Positions 1-9,238 of a stretch of DNA of 64,000 bases are shown one piece after another. Location: assembly GCF_006864135.1 (NCBI RefSeq), contig NZ_SADV01000006.1:207825-271824 (forward strand), read 5' to 3'. Numbering within the stretch: position 1 is the stretch's first letter; each line of letters opens with the position of its first letter. The notes below the pieces were generated by a model. It saw only the letters and a program-made list of their open reading frames with translations, had not been told where the DNA came from and did not search any database. The position numbers and the translations under genes are program-made. The stretch comes from Lysinibacillus sphaericus. Its GTDB lineage: Bacteria; Bacillota; Bacilli; Bacillales_A; Planococcaceae.

Positions 1-1
1 T

Positions 2-1144
2 ATGGGTGGGGCAACACTATTTTCAATTTCTCTCGGTGAGGGCAATAAAAAAAGAGCGAACCAGCTCTTTACATTAGCATTTACAACCATGATCGTTGTC
101 GTTATGGCACTGATTCTAATACTTTTATTAAATTTAAAGGAAATCTCCTATATATTCGGCGCAAGTGATGCTACATTTCCTTATGTACAAGAGTACTTAC
201 ATGTTATTTTGATTTTCGGTGTGTTCTACACAATTGAAAACTTACTAAGCATTTTTATTCGAAATGATGGCAATCCAAAGCTTGCAATGATGGGTTTAAT
301 CACTACATCTGTGTTAAACATTATTTTAAACTACATTTTTATTTTCGTACTCCACTACGGCGTAACTGGCTGTGCCCTGGCTACAGCACTTTCCACAATA
401 ATCGGTATGTCGGTGCTTTGCCTACATTTCTTCCGAAAGCAATCCGAATTAAAGTTTGTGCGTACATTTTTCAACCTATCTGATTTAAAGAAAATATTCG
501 CTATTGGGTTACCAAGCTTTATTGTTGAAGCCTCCGTCGCTATTATGGTTATTTTATATAATGTGACATTTTTACACTATTTAGGATCAGACGGAGTTAC
601 TGCTTATGCAATGGTTAACTATATTCATACCGTACTCTTAACAGTATTCCTTGGCATCGGTATGGCCCTACAGCCACTAGTTAGTTATCACCACGGTGCG
701 AGATTAATTGAGAGATTAACGGCATTATTGAAAATAGGTATTGCTACTGCATTTATTATAGGTTTAACTACCGTCATAATTGCTACGTTATTCCCTTCTC
801 AGCTAATTGCATTATTTGGTGATAGCACGTTTGACATTCGCAATATGGCTACACAAGGCTTTGTACATTTTGCAATTGGATATGCATTCCTTGGCGTGAA
901 CATGGTATTTGCAGAATTCTTTCAATCAATTGAAAAAATACGTCTTGCAACAACCATCATGTTACTTCGCAGTATTATATTATTTATCCCTGCTCTCGTA
1001 CTATTGCCTAAATTCTTTGGCCCACAAGCTATTTGGTGGACATTCCCCGCCGCAGAGGGCATTACCGCATTACTAATTTTTATATTTATGAAGAGAAAAA
1101 CACATACTATGTTCTCAGAAGCAAGTTCCTTAAAGGCACTATAA
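2..1144 (+). CDS. MATE-family multidrug efflux protein, 5' truncated by window edge
   Basis: Sodium- or proton-driven efflux of cationic drugs or metabolites across the cytoplasmic membrane is the usual role of this family. The visible 380 residues form about ten hydrophobic segments. Family-like stretches include NYIFIFVLHYGVTGCALATA near residue 120 and GLPSFIVEASVAIMVILYN near residue 170, at the start of the second half-repeat. Whole MATE proteins are about 450 residues, so roughly 60-70 N-terminal residues lie left of the window, and the ATG at position 2 is probably internal. The gene ends just before a strong hairpin and converges on the AI-2E-family gene. The substrate cannot be told from sequence. 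Confidence 0.9.
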   Translation: MGGATLFSISLGEGNKKRANQLFTLAFTTMIVVVMALILILLLNLKEISYIFGASDATFPYVQEYLHVILIFGVFYTIENLLSIFIRNDGNPKLAMMGLITTSVLNIILNYIFIFVLHYGVTGCALATALSTIIGMSVLCLHFFRKQSELKFVRTFFNLSDLKKIFAIGLPSFIVEASVAIMVILYNVTFLHYLGSDGVTAYAMVNYIHTVLLTVFLGIGMALQPLVSYHHGARLIERLTALLKIGIATAFIIGLTTVIIATLFPSQLIALFGDSTFDIRNMATQGFVHFAIGYAFLGVNMVFAEFFQSIEKIRLATTIMLLRSIILFIPALVLLPKFFGPQAIWWTFPAAEGITALLIFIFMKRKTHTMFSEASSLKAL

Positions 1145-1149
1145 ATAAA

Positions 1150-1189
1150 GTTAACCCCCTCTCAATGCAATAATCGAAAGGGGGTTAAC
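1150..1189. terminator. Hairpin after the MATE gene
   Basis: Perfect 11-bp arms GTTAACCCCCT (1150-1160) and AGGGGGTTAAC (1179-1189) sit six bases after the stop codon. No long T-run follows on the plus strand, so termination strength is uncertain. Confidence 0.6.
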
Positions 1190-1247
1190 TGTTTAGGCCA
1201 TCCTCTATACTGCCAAACCATGGACTTCAAAATTCCCAAGCCAAGAA

Positions 1248-1279
1248 AAAAAGGAATCATACACACTTGATTCCTTTTT
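1248..1279 (-). terminator. Terminator of the AI-2E-family gene
   Basis: AAAAAGGAATCA (1248-1259) pairs with TGATTCCTTTTT (1268-1279). Read on the minus strand it lies just after the transporter stop and ends in a T-run, as an intrinsic terminator does. Confidence 0.75.
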
Positions 1280-1298
1280 GAATGAAACTTTATTTACT

Positions 1299-2342
1299 TT
1301 ATTTGTCTTCTTGTATTTCCCTTGCCTGTTGCAGTTCATCTTCTGATGACGTAACTCCGAGAATATCGAGAAGGAACATGAATAATGGAATACCAATAAT
1401 TAATCCCCATACACCAAGAAAATGCTCAGAGAAGAGAATGACCATGAATGTATAGAAAATTGGAAGATTTGTCTTAGCAGACATTAGCTTTGGATTTAAG
1501 AAGTATGCCTCCATAGCATGTAGTACCATAACAATAACTAAGATATAGACAATGTACATAGGACCACCGATACTGTATGCGATTATAGCTAGAGGAATCA
1601 AGGACATGATAACCCCTGCAACTGGCACTAACCCCAGTATAAAGAGCATGATTCCCAGCGCTATTAAATGCGGGAAGCCCATAATGTATAAAGCAATAAC
1701 AGATAAAACACAGTTGACAGCAGCAATAATGAACTGTGCCTCAATAACTTTACCGAAAGAACGAATGAATATCCTTGAGAAATAATGTAATTCATCGTAG
1801 AGATGGCTCATTTTGCTATCTTTAAATTTCGCTGTAAATTCAGTAATACGTTTCTTTTCAAGTAAAATAAACAAGCTCAAAATTAGTGCAATGAATATAT
1901 GCAAAATGATTTTACCAATATTCGTAAGGTTTTTCAGCGTGAGGTCTACACCTTGCTCTAAATATTTACCCAGTTCAATCTTGTCAAAGGTTGGAGCTAA
2001 ATACCGTGCAATCTCGTTATCATTTGGGTTAAGACTAAAGCTAGCAATAAGATCAAAGAGCTGTGTAATTTGTTGGGTTACGACAGGCAAATACTTGTAG
2101 ATAATTGCAACAATACCTGCAACAAGCAAAAGATAGAGGGTAACTGTTACAGCCTTCTCGTTCATCCGTACGTACTTTCTAACCTCTTTTGTTGTCTTCG
2201 TGGTAAGTTGATTCATCAAGTAAGTAATAATGAACGTAAGAAGAATTAGATTGATCATACTCCGCATCATATATAATGCAATAGCGATCCCAGCTAGGAT
2301 TAAAAAACGTTTAAATCCATGGCTTCGAAAGAAATTACTCAT
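1299..2342 (-). CDS. AI-2E family transporter (YtvI/YueF-like membrane protein)
   Basis: Polytopic membrane protein of 347 residues with about eight hydrophobic segments. Characterised members of the AI-2E exporter family move autoinducer-2 or act as Na+/H+ antiporters, so the substrate here is unknown. The C-terminal half has the family's LGLVPVAGVIMSLIPLAIIAY and GLIIGIPLFMFLLDILG stretches. I start at the ATG at 2342 (MSNFFRSHG) because GAAGGAG precedes it. A longer in-frame reading to 2447 would add a polar, cysteine-bearing leader that does not look native. The gene stands alone and ends in its own terminator. Confidence 0.88.
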   Translation of the reverse strand: MSNFFRSHGFKRFLILAGIAIALYMMRSMINLILLTFIITYLMNQLTTKTTKEVRKYVRMNEKAVTVTLYLLLVAGIVAIIYKYLPVVTQQITQLFDLIASFSLNPNDNEIARYLAPTFDKIELGKYLEQGVDLTLKNLTNIGKIILHIFIALILSLFILLEKKRITEFTAKFKDSKMSHLYDELHYFSRIFIRSFGKVIEAQFIIAAVNCVLSVIALYIMGFPHLIALGIMLFILGLVPVAGVIMSLIPLAIIAYSIGGPMYIVYILVIVMVLHAMEAYFLNPKLMSAKTNLPIFYTFMVILFSEHFLGVWGLIIGIPLFMFLLDILGVTSSEDELQQAREIQEDK

Positions 2343-2447
2343 GTATTCACTCCTTCTACAAAACGGCTTCGCGGCCTTTACTGCCTGGATTTCGCCATCA
2401 AATGAACAAAAACAATTAATAAATTGATGTAAAATATTACGTATCAT

Positions 2448-2778
2448 TCTTATGTAAATGCCCCCTTCATTGGATTATTATTTCCATTAACACTTAGAAT
2501 AAGACTTAAATACTTGCGCTTTATAAGTCTCATAAGAAATTAATGCATCCAAGGAGCGAAAAGAATAGTATGCCTTATCAAATTAATAACAATATTTTTG
2601 AAAGCTGTATCAGCGTTATAAGCCTTAATTTTATTAGTCTATTATAACCCTTTGAACACCATCATAGCCAATGTAAGTTCTTTTATGATAGTACTAAAAT
2701 TAAATTTTTTATCTTTAGTCTTAGGATGATATTCTTACAGAAATTATAAACTGAAATTATATAGAAAGGATTGATTAT
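2448..2778. other. 331-bp intergenic region between divergent genes
   Basis: AT-rich spacer between the divergently transcribed AI-2E-family gene and the RidA-like gene. It must carry both promoters. I see no convincing operator, RNA element or small gene. Confidence 0.5.
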
Positions 2779-3168
2779 GTGAAAATTGCTAGAAACCCGA
2801 AGGACATTCATCAACCAGTTGCTCCTTATGTACATCAAATAGAAGTAACAGAACCACAGAGATGGTTAACACTATCTGGACAAATAGGCATGGAAGAAGA
2901 CGGGACTATACCTGAAGAGCCATTAACTCAAATGAAATTGGCATTAGAAAATATCAGAAAGAATCTTGAAAGTGCGAATATGGAAATTCAAGATTTAACG
3001 AAGATAACCCTTTATTTGGTTGGGGAAATTAATGTAGATCAAAGAAAGAAAATAATGAACGACTTTCTTGGTGATCACCTTCCGTGTATGACATTAATGT
3101 ATGTAGTTGCGCTTGCAGCCCCTTCCCTAAAGGTTGAAATTGATGCCTGGGCTTGTAAGGAAATGTAA
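2779..3168 (+). CDS. RidA/YjgF/UK114-fold protein lacking the catalytic arginine
   Basis: A 129-residue protein of the Rid fold (trimeric, cytosolic). It starts with GTG at 2779 after AGAAAGGA. Archetypal RidA hydrolyses reactive enamines and imines from PLP enzymes using an arginine in a P-x-R-S/T motif near residue 105. Here the aligned stretch reads LPCMTLMYVVALAAP, with methionine in the arginine position. The fold-defining parts SGQIG, ALENIRKNLE and KVEIDAWA are intact. That places it outside the RidA subfamily, among the Rid proteins with uncertain or other hydrolase roles. It is monocistronic and ends in a long perfect hairpin shared with the convergent permease. Confidence 0.85.
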   Translation: MKIARNPKDIHQPVAPYVHQIEVTEPQRWLTLSGQIGMEEDGTIPEEPLTQMKLALENIRKNLESANMEIQDLTKITLYLVGEINVDQRKKIMNDFLGDHLPCMTLMYVVALAAPSLKVEIDAWACKEM

Positions 3169-3280
3169 ACTTATTATATGTTGAAACTAACAAGGGTGTG
3201 CGTCTAGATTTGTATTAAATTTTGTGATAAAAACGAGGCCCGGGACATAAGTATATTTTAAAGTAAAGTTTCATAATTAG

Positions 3281-3327
3281 AAAAGTGCGAGAAATCAACG
3301 TTTCTAAAATTGATTTCTCGCACTTTT
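3281..3327. terminator. Bidirectional terminator between RidA-like gene and permease
   Basis: Perfect 18-bp stem, 3281-3298 against 3310-3327, with A-rich and T-rich outer ends in both directions. It lies between two convergent genes. Confidence 0.85.
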
Positions 3328-3335
3328 CATCTCAT

Positions 3336-4736
3336 TTATAGATCTTCATTTTTAGAGCTTATTTTAGCATGCTTGTATCCATAGGCTATATAAATAACTA
3401 AACCTATCGCTAACCATATCAAAAAGCGCACTATAGTAAATGGCGGCAGACTAAAAATTAATACAATACATCCTCCAACACCTACAGTTGCTACAAGCCA
3501 TAGCGCAGGGACTTTAAATACACGTGGTTGATCTGGTCGTGTATAGCGAAGAACAACAACACTAACTGTTGTTAAAGCAAAAGCAGTTAAACCGCCGATG
3601 TTAGCAAATTCCGCTAATTCTCCGATCGATAAAAATCCTGATAAAAGAATGCCTGTTACAACAACAATTAAAGTTGATAATACAGGTACGCCTGTTTTTT
3701 TATTTGTTTGTGCAATACGTTCTGGTAGAAGTCCATCACGGCTCATTGCGAACAGCACGCGTGTCGCACTTGTTGTATTTGCAATCATCGTAGCAAGCAA
3801 GCCAAAAATAACTGATACTGCAATGATAGCACCTCCCCATTGAATCCCAACAGATTCTAGTGCATATACAGTAGGATTTGGAACATCCAACTCAGGGGAT
3901 GGAACAATACCTGTTAATACTAGTGCAACAATTGCATAAATAAGCGTTAGTATACTTAGACCACCAATTAAAGCTTTTGGTATTGTTTTTTGTGGATTTT
4001 TTACTTCCTCAAGAACTGTTGTTACACCATCAAATCCGGTAAAGGCAAAGAACACTAGTGCCGCTCCCGCCATTACACCTGACCAGCCAAACGGTGTAAA
4101 CGGTGTCCAGTTTATAGGGTTAACGTGAAAAGCCCCAATAGCAAGGAATAAGATAATCGCGCCAACCTTTGCAGCTGTAAATAACATATTTGATCGACCC
4201 ACATTTTTAATTCCACTCATTGAAATCCAAGCTACAATAAGCCAACCAGCCACAGCAGGTAGATTCACAATCCCACCATGAGCAATATCCTTTGTTAAAA
4301 CTTCTGGCAAGTGAATTCCAACAGATTGTAAAAACGAATTGACGTAGCCACTCCAGCCAACTGCGACTGTACTAGAAATAACGATAAATTCCAATAATAA
4401 ATCCCAACCGATTATCCAAGCAATCATTTCACCTAACGCAATATAAGAATAGGTGTAAGCACTCCCGGCAACAGGAGCCATCGCTGCGAATTCAACATAG
4501 GCTAATCCAACTGCTATTGTTACAAGACCACCTATTAAGAATGAAACAACAACACCCGGACCCGCATGTAGAGCAGCTGTAGTTCCTGGCAACACAAAAA
4601 TGCCTGCTCCTATTGTAGCCCCTAGTACGTAAAGCAATAATTGCAACGACCCTAGTTCACGCTTTAGTTTAAAACGTTCGACTTCAGTTATTTTATTGGC
4701 TTGCTCGATTGATTTCTTTCGTAAAAAATTCGCCAT
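3336..4736 (-). CDS. APC-family amino-acid permease (YfnA/cationic amino-acid transporter type)
   Basis: A 466-residue, twelve-helix transporter of the amino acid-polyamine-organocation superfamily. TM1 carries the hallmark GATIGAGIFVLPG around residue 40. The CAT-type loop GFDGVTTVLEEVKNPQKTIP follows TM6. I take the ATG at 4736 (MANFLRKKS), which follows GGAGTGG, rather than the upstream reading from 4775. It is single-gene, convergent with the RidA-like gene, and has a 600-bp upstream region. The substrate is probably an amino acid, but the specificity cannot be read from sequence. Confidence 0.9.
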   Translation of the reverse strand: MANFLRKKSIEQANKITEVERFKLKRELGSLQLLLYVLGATIGAGIFVLPGTTAALHAGPGVVVSFLIGGLVTIAVGLAYVEFAAMAPVAGSAYTYSYIALGEMIAWIIGWDLLLEFIVISSTVAVGWSGYVNSFLQSVGIHLPEVLTKDIAHGGIVNLPAVAGWLIVAWISMSGIKNVGRSNMLFTAAKVGAIILFLAIGAFHVNPINWTPFTPFGWSGVMAGAALVFFAFTGFDGVTTVLEEVKNPQKTIPKALIGGLSILTLIYAIVALVLTGIVPSPELDVPNPTVYALESVGIQWGGAIIAVSVIFGLLATMIANTTSATRVLFAMSRDGLLPERIAQTNKKTGVPVLSTLIVVVTGILLSGFLSIGELAEFANIGGLTAFALTTVSVVVLRYTRPDQPRVFKVPALWLVATVGVGGCIVLIFSLPPFTIVRFLIWLAIGLVIYIAYGYKHAKISSKNEDL

Positions 4737-5347
4737 AATAACCACTCCACTTTCAAAAAAGAAAATAAATTTCATTTTTATGTATTTTTATCAATAAACA
4801 GTATATTATCCGCATTTTCGAATTGAGTCAACAATTAGATTATTATAACAATTTACCTTTTTACTTGAAAATGAGTTAATAGAAGTTCTTTTACATGAAA
4901 CTTTTAACAATCTTTAGTTCCCATTTCACTAGAATCATAATGGCGGCTGCTTTACTTTTTCTTCTTGTAATAACTTTGGTTCATCACCAAAAGTTATGGA
5001 TGACTTTTGTTAAAACGTCTACTATGTAAATGGTTGATTGGAGTGGAGACTGGGCGACTCCTTGATCCATAACTTTATAAAAAGCTCGGTTATTCCCTTC
5101 TCTCAATGACTTCACCTGCCATTTTTTCACTATACATTAGATGTTGTAAATATGATGTCAATAAAGAAAATCATAAGCATATAGAAAGCATCTCAACAGA
5201 TAGGAGAGACAAAAAAGAATTGAAATTCCACCGCCTATCATAATCCCCTGTAGAGACTTATTTCTATAAGAAACTATCCAAACTAGTAAATCAATAGTAA
5301 AGATGGTATTGTACAAGCTAGAAATTAAGAAGTTAGGAGAGGGCAAA
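4737..5347. other. 611-bp intergenic region between divergent permease and IclR genes
   Basis: No gene is supported here. Near 5041-5063 it contains GAGTGGAGACTGGGCGACTCC, resembling the GC-richer GACTCC-type intergenic repeat remnants seen in many Bacillales. The rest is AT-rich and should include the promoters of both flanking genes. Confidence 0.5.
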
Positions 5348-6100
5348 ATGGATTCCTATGAAGTATCGACATTAAAAAAGGGCCTTTTGATTTTGGATGT
5401 ATTACGTCAAAAGCATTCTCTTACATTAACTGAAATTATGGAAGAATTATCAATGAATAAGACATCCGTTTTTCGTATGCTTTATACGCTCGAAAAAATG
5501 AATTATGTCATTAAATATAATAAATACTATCAATTAAATCCGCATATCTTTAGGGATGAGCACTTATATTGGCACAAAGATATCCAATGGGCGTCTCTCG
5601 TGGCGCCATATCAATTAGCCCGCCAAGAAGAAATAACTACTTACATTGGTATTTTGGAAGATTATGAGATGGTGATAAAAAATGTGATTAGGGAGCCTTT
5701 TGAACATCCTACTTATCAAGCAATTGATACTCGGACACCTATGCATTCAAGCGCACTCGGAAAAGTAGTATTAGCGCATCTGTCGGCTAAAAAACAGCGT
5801 GAAATATTAAATAGTATTGAACTAAATACATTTACAACAAAAACCTTCTATGATTATGGCCTATTAATTCCTCACTTACAGGTCATTAAAGCACAGGGAT
5901 ATGCTGTTGATAATGAAGAAACGAATGTTGGTAAAATTTGTATTGCAGTTCCGATTTATGTGAATGAAGAAGTCTTCGGTGCAATTGCTTTGCACGGTTC
6001 GACGAATCAAATTAGGAAAACGGCCATTCGGTCATTTGCAAAAAAATTAGAAGAGGCAAGCCAGCAATTAACGGAAGAAATCCATTACCTGTTAGCATAA
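5348..6100 (+). CDS. IclR-family transcriptional regulator
   Basis: A 250-residue regulator with an N-terminal winged helix (about 8-70; LTEIMEELSMNKTSVFRMLYTLEKM is the helix-turn-helix) and a C-terminal GAF-like effector domain (about 80-250; HSSALGKVVLAHL and CIAVPIYVNEEVFGAIALHG are family hallmarks). I chose the ATG at 5348 after AGGAGAGGG. IclR proteins bind small aromatic or sugar acids and usually control neighbouring catabolic genes. The aldo/keto reductase 280 bp downstream on the same strand is the nearest candidate, though an intergenic repeat separates them. Confidence 0.9.
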   Translation: MDSYEVSTLKKGLLILDVLRQKHSLTLTEIMEELSMNKTSVFRMLYTLEKMNYVIKYNKYYQLNPHIFRDEHLYWHKDIQWASLVAPYQLARQEEITTYIGILEDYEMVIKNVIREPFEHPTYQAIDTRTPMHSSALGKVVLAHLSAKKQREILNSIELNTFTTKTFYDYGLLIPHLQVIKAQGYAVDNEETNVGKICIAVPIYVNEEVFGAIALHGSTNQIRKTAIRSFAKKLEEASQQLTEEIHYLLA

Positions 6101-6125
6101 AGGGAAATTTCAACTCCCTTCAGCA

Positions 6126-6262
6126 ACTATTTTGCGTAGCGAAAGTGAAACGGCAGCTACAAAGGTCTCCCACCCCTATAGGTGGTGAGATAAATGCATG
6201 TTTAAGTTACTTTTCAGCGGATGTCACGGATTCCGAACGCAATTATGTCGAGGCATAATTGA
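6126..6262. repeat. Dispersed intergenic repeat, copy R1
   Basis: GC-richer non-coding block after the IclR gene. It contains GCGGATGTCACGGA (6217-6230), found inverted at 9065-9078, and a near-palindrome starting AATTATG and ending CATAATT, related to 9000-9019. It also carries a short hairpin CCACC-CCTATA-GGTGG (about 6169-6185) that may terminate the IclR transcript. Confidence 0.65.
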
Positions 6263-6382
6263 TTCGATCTTCTAGTTGCAATTAAAATGCTTTTGTTTCT
6301 ATATATGAAACTATAACTATGTATGTTGGTAAAATATTTTTTTTACTCTATTCTAATTACAGAAAACAGAGGAGGTAGGAAT

Positions 6383-7318
6383 ATGAAATTTCATACATTA
6401 AAAAAAACAAATATCAAGATTTCCGAAATTGGTCTGGGGACGAATGCTGTAGGTGGCCATAACTTATATGAAAACTTAAATGAACAAGACGGGACGGAGC
6501 TAGTAACAGCTGCACTTGACCTAGGGATAACTTTATTTGATACAGCAGATATCTATGGAAAAGGGCGTTCAGAAGAACTTGTTGGCGAAGTATTACAAAA
6601 ATATCCTAGGGAAGATTTTGTTTTAGCGACAAAGGGAGGCAGACATTGGCTTGAGGATGGCTCAGTAAAAACAAATAATCATCCGCAATATTTACGAAGT
6701 GCATTTGAAAATAGCCTAAACCGGCTACAAATGGACTATGTAGACCTCTACTATTTACACTTCCCAGACAACGAGACCCCTCTTGCGGAGTCGATTGGGG
6801 AATTATCACGCTTAAAAGAAGAAGGAAAAATCGGAGCAATAGGTATTTCAAACGTAACATTAGACCAGCTTATAGACGCTAATGTGCACAATGATATTTC
6901 AGTGTTACAATCTCCGTACAATATGTTGAACCGATCTGCAGAACAAGAATTATTGCCATACTGTGTAAAAAATGATATTTCCTTTATTCCATACGGTCCA
7001 CTTGCATATGGCCTACTTGGTGGAAAGTATACAAAAGACTTTAAGTTAGGCACTGGAGACTGGAGAATTTCGGATCCTTTATTCCAAGGTGAATTATTTG
7101 AACAAACATTAATAAAAGTAGATGAATTAAAAGGAATTGCAGAGGAAAAGCAAACGACCTTACCAAATCTAGCGCTAGCTTGGTTATTAGCTCAAGATGG
7201 TATTGATGCAGTTATCCCAGGTGGAAAACATAAAAGCCAAGTGGCTACCAATGTGAAAGCAACCGATATCTTATTAACTAAAGAAGATTTAGGGAATATA
7301 GAAAGAATTTTAGCATAA
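6383..7318 (+). CDS. Aldo/keto reductase
   Basis: A 311-residue NADPH-dependent oxidoreductase of the (beta/alpha)8 aldo/keto reductase superfamily, cytosolic, typically reducing aldehydes and ketones. The catalytic tetrad is visible: Asp and Tyr in FDTADIYGKGRSEE, Lys in LATKGG and His in DLYYLHFPD. The cofactor-binding end AVIPGGKHKSQVATN is present. The ATG at 6383 follows the strong site GGAGGTAGGAAT. A longer reading from 6323 adds an implausible leader. It ends in an excellent terminator and converges on the flavin reductase. Together with its neighbours it suggests a reactive-carbonyl or quinone detoxification group. Confidence 0.92.
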   Translation: MKFHTLKKTNIKISEIGLGTNAVGGHNLYENLNEQDGTELVTAALDLGITLFDTADIYGKGRSEELVGEVLQKYPREDFVLATKGGRHWLEDGSVKTNNHPQYLRSAFENSLNRLQMDYVDLYYLHFPDNETPLAESIGELSRLKEEGKIGAIGISNVTLDQLIDANVHNDISVLQSPYNMLNRSAEQELLPYCVKNDISFIPYGPLAYGLLGGKYTKDFKLGTGDWRISDPLFQGELFEQTLIKVDELKGIAEEKQTTLPNLALAWLLAQDGIDAVIPGGKHKSQVATNVKATDILLTKEDLGNIERILA

Positions 7319-7321
7319 CAT

Positions 7322-7365
7322 AAAAATGCGAAAATGCTGTTATATCAACATTTTCGCATTTTTTT
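7322..7365. terminator. Bidirectional terminator
   Basis: AAAAATGCGAAAATG (7322-7336) pairs perfectly with CATTTTCGCATTTTT (7349-7363), followed by more T. It serves the aldo/keto reductase gene and the convergent flavin reductase gene. Confidence 0.9.
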
Positions 7366-7981
7366 ATTGAGGACGTTCTAAAGCAAATATTTCTCCAATT
7401 TTTGCATAATTCGAGCCAGCTAGTCTGCTAACTGCTTTTAATTTCCTTGGGTCAATACGCCCTTCATTATAAATAGTCTCATCTATATGAAATTGAACAA
7501 CCTGACCAATGAACAAATCACCCGTCTGTTCGTCGCCATTCATCAAAGGAATCGTCTGTACTAAACGACATTCCATCCGAACCTTTGCCTCTTGAATACC
7601 TGGTACAGATATTAGCTCACTATCGGTTAATGTAAATTGAGCTCTATCAATTTCACTTTCACTTACAGGTAATGAAGCTGCCGTTTCATTCACCTGCTTA
7701 ACATTATCCTCATCTACAATATGCACAACAAATTGTTGCTGATGATGAATATGTCGAGCGGTATCTTTTAAGCGCCCTTGTGGTCTTTGAATGGCTAGAG
7801 AAATCATCGGTGGATTTGATGATATAATGTTAAAGAAACTAAAAGGTGCGCCATTGATGACTCCTTGCTCTGATTTCGTCGTGACAAAGGCAATTGGTCT
7901 CGGAATAATACTGCCAATTAATAATTTATAGTTTTCACGCTCAGTATTTTTTGTAGGATCAATCGAAATCAAACGACTCAT
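7364..7981 (-). CDS. Flavin reductase family protein (FMN-binding split barrel)
   Basis: A 205-residue protein of the DIM6/NTAB flavin-reductase-like family, which binds FMN and reduces flavin with NAD(P)H for a partner oxygenase. LLIGSIIPRPIAFVTT and APFSFFNIISSNPPMISLAI are the flavin-binding hallmarks. The ATG at 7981 abuts AGGAGG with no spacer. A TTG at 7972 (…LISIDPTKNTERENY) has ideal spacing and gives the N-terminus usual for the family, so the true start may be there. It follows the MhqO-type dioxygenase by five bases, so the two are probably co-transcribed. No dedicated monooxygenase partner is present. Confidence 0.88.
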   Translation of the reverse strand: MSRLISIDPTKNTERENYKLLIGSIIPRPIAFVTTKSEQGVINGAPFSFFNIISSNPPMISLAIQRPQGRLKDTARHIHHQQQFVVHIVDEDNVKQVNETAASLPVSESEIDRAQFTLTDSELISVPGIQEAKVRMECRLVQTIPLMNGDEQTGDLFIGQVVQFHIDETIYNEGRIDPRKLKAVSRLAGSNYAKIGEIFALERPQ

Positions 7982-7986
7982 CCTCC

Positions 7987-8925
7987 TTAATCAAGTACAC
8001 GCACTTCAATCGGAATTAATGTTCTTTCTAATTGTTCACGATGCTGTTCATATTGAGCTGGTAACATTAATTGACTACCCATTGTTTCAGGTGTTTCATC
8101 ATGAGCGAATCCAGGTGGATCTGTCGCAATTTCAAATAAAATCTCACCAGGTTCACGGAAATAAATCGCATTAAAATAATTTCGATCTTTCACTTCAGTT
8201 ACATGTTGTCCATGATTCATTACATACTCTTGCCATTCTAGATGATCCGCATTATCCTGGGCTCTCCAAGCAATATGATGAACTGTTCCAACTCCCATTT
8301 GACCGCGCATACCAGGAACTACTTTTAAATCTACTGTATTGCCAATATCTGCACTGGATTTGAAACGAGTATACTCACCTTCCGTTGCTACTTTCTCAAG
8401 ACCCATGACTTCAGTTAAGACTTTTGCTGTTTCTTCAGGGTGACTCGAATACAGTGTTGCACCGCCAAATCCTTTAATCGCAACCTCAGGAGTTACTTCA
8501 CCAAATGTCCATTCATTTAATTCACCTTCCGCACGTGCCACTAATTCAATATGAAGTCCGTGTGGATCATCAAATTGTATTACTTGTTCACCAAAGCGTT
8601 CAGCTTTTTGGAATGGAATAGCGAATTTCGCAAGACGATTAATCCAAAAAGGTAGTGCTCCCTCCGGTACTACATAAGTAGTTACACCAACTTGGCCATC
8701 ACCAATGCGGCCTTGATAAGCATCTGCCCATGGGAAGAATGTAATAATTGTCCCCGGTTTACCACCTTTGTTCCCGAAGTAAAGATGGTATGTACCTGGG
8801 TCATCGAAATTTACTGTTTGTTTAACTAAACGTAGACCTAATACTCCAGCATAAAAATCAATATTTTCTTGTGGATGCCCTACAATCGCTGTGATATGGT
8901 GAATACCCGCAGTATGTTTTTTCAT
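7987..8925 (-). CDS. mhqO: Ring-cleaving dioxygenase of the MhqO/MhqA type (glyoxalase superfamily)
   Basis: A 312-residue protein made of two vicinal-oxygen-chelate domains (about 1-140 and 150-300), as in B. subtilis MhqO/MhqA, extradiol dioxygenases linked to methylhydroquinone resistance. GIHHITAIVGHPQENIDFYAGVLGLRLVKQTVNFDDPGTYHLYFG would be expected in that family and its key parts are present: the metal-ligand His in GIHHITA, His in GTVHHIAWRA and Glu in EPGEILFEIATDPPGF. I start at the ATG at 8925 after AAAGGGAC. It sits upstream of the flavin reductase in a two-gene unit and beside the FMN reductase gene, which has an MhqR-like box. Confidence 0.88.
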   Translation of the reverse strand: MKKHTAGIHHITAIVGHPQENIDFYAGVLGLRLVKQTVNFDDPGTYHLYFGNKGGKPGTIITFFPWADAYQGRIGDGQVGVTTYVVPEGALPFWINRLAKFAIPFQKAERFGEQVIQFDDPHGLHIELVARAEGELNEWTFGEVTPEVAIKGFGGATLYSSHPEETAKVLTEVMGLEKVATEGEYTRFKSSADIGNTVDLKVVPGMRGQMGVGTVHHIAWRAQDNADHLEWQEYVMNHGQHVTEVKDRNYFNAIYFREPGEILFEIATDPPGFAHDETPETMGSQLMLPAQYEQHREQLERTLIPIEVRVLD

Positions 8926-8999
8926 GTTAACAGTCCCTTTCATGATAAATGTATTGCTCACCTATACTTTATCCAATAACGTTCTACCTCAATCTATCA

Positions 9000-9236
9000 A
9001 TTATGCCTCGGCATAATTGGGTCCGGAATCGGCTTTTTGCTTGCATAAAAAACTCCTTTCCGATTCCGTGACATCCGCCGGAGGCTTTAGGCCAACAGAT
9101 GTTTTTTGTGCGAAAGCGAAGCGTCAGCAACAGCACGAAGTTGGTCACCCAGTCGTTGCCACAGGACGTGGCTTTTTTAGACTGAGTTCCTCTATTTCAG
9201 TGGGTGTTTGGACACCCGCTGAAATAAGTTAAACAT
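9000..9236. repeat. Dispersed intergenic repeat, copy R2 (with terminal hairpin)
   Basis: This fills the 313-bp gap between the MhqO-type and FMN reductase genes. It holds an almost perfect palindrome (AATTATGCC/GGCATAATT, 9000-9019), an inverted match to R1 (9065-9078), a 23-nt block (9096-9118) exactly inverted at 22714-22736, a module at 9140-9180 shared with 26860-26902 and 30010-30050, and a hairpin TTTCAGTGGGTGT/ACACCCGCTGAAA (about 9196-9225) that could terminate the FMN reductase transcript. Confidence 0.75.
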
Positions 9237-9238
9237 GA

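Noticed and set aside
5158..5346. 62-codon minus-strand frame upstream of the IclR gene.
   Set aside because: It overlaps the regulator's promoter and ribosome site, has no start signal and no recognisable content.
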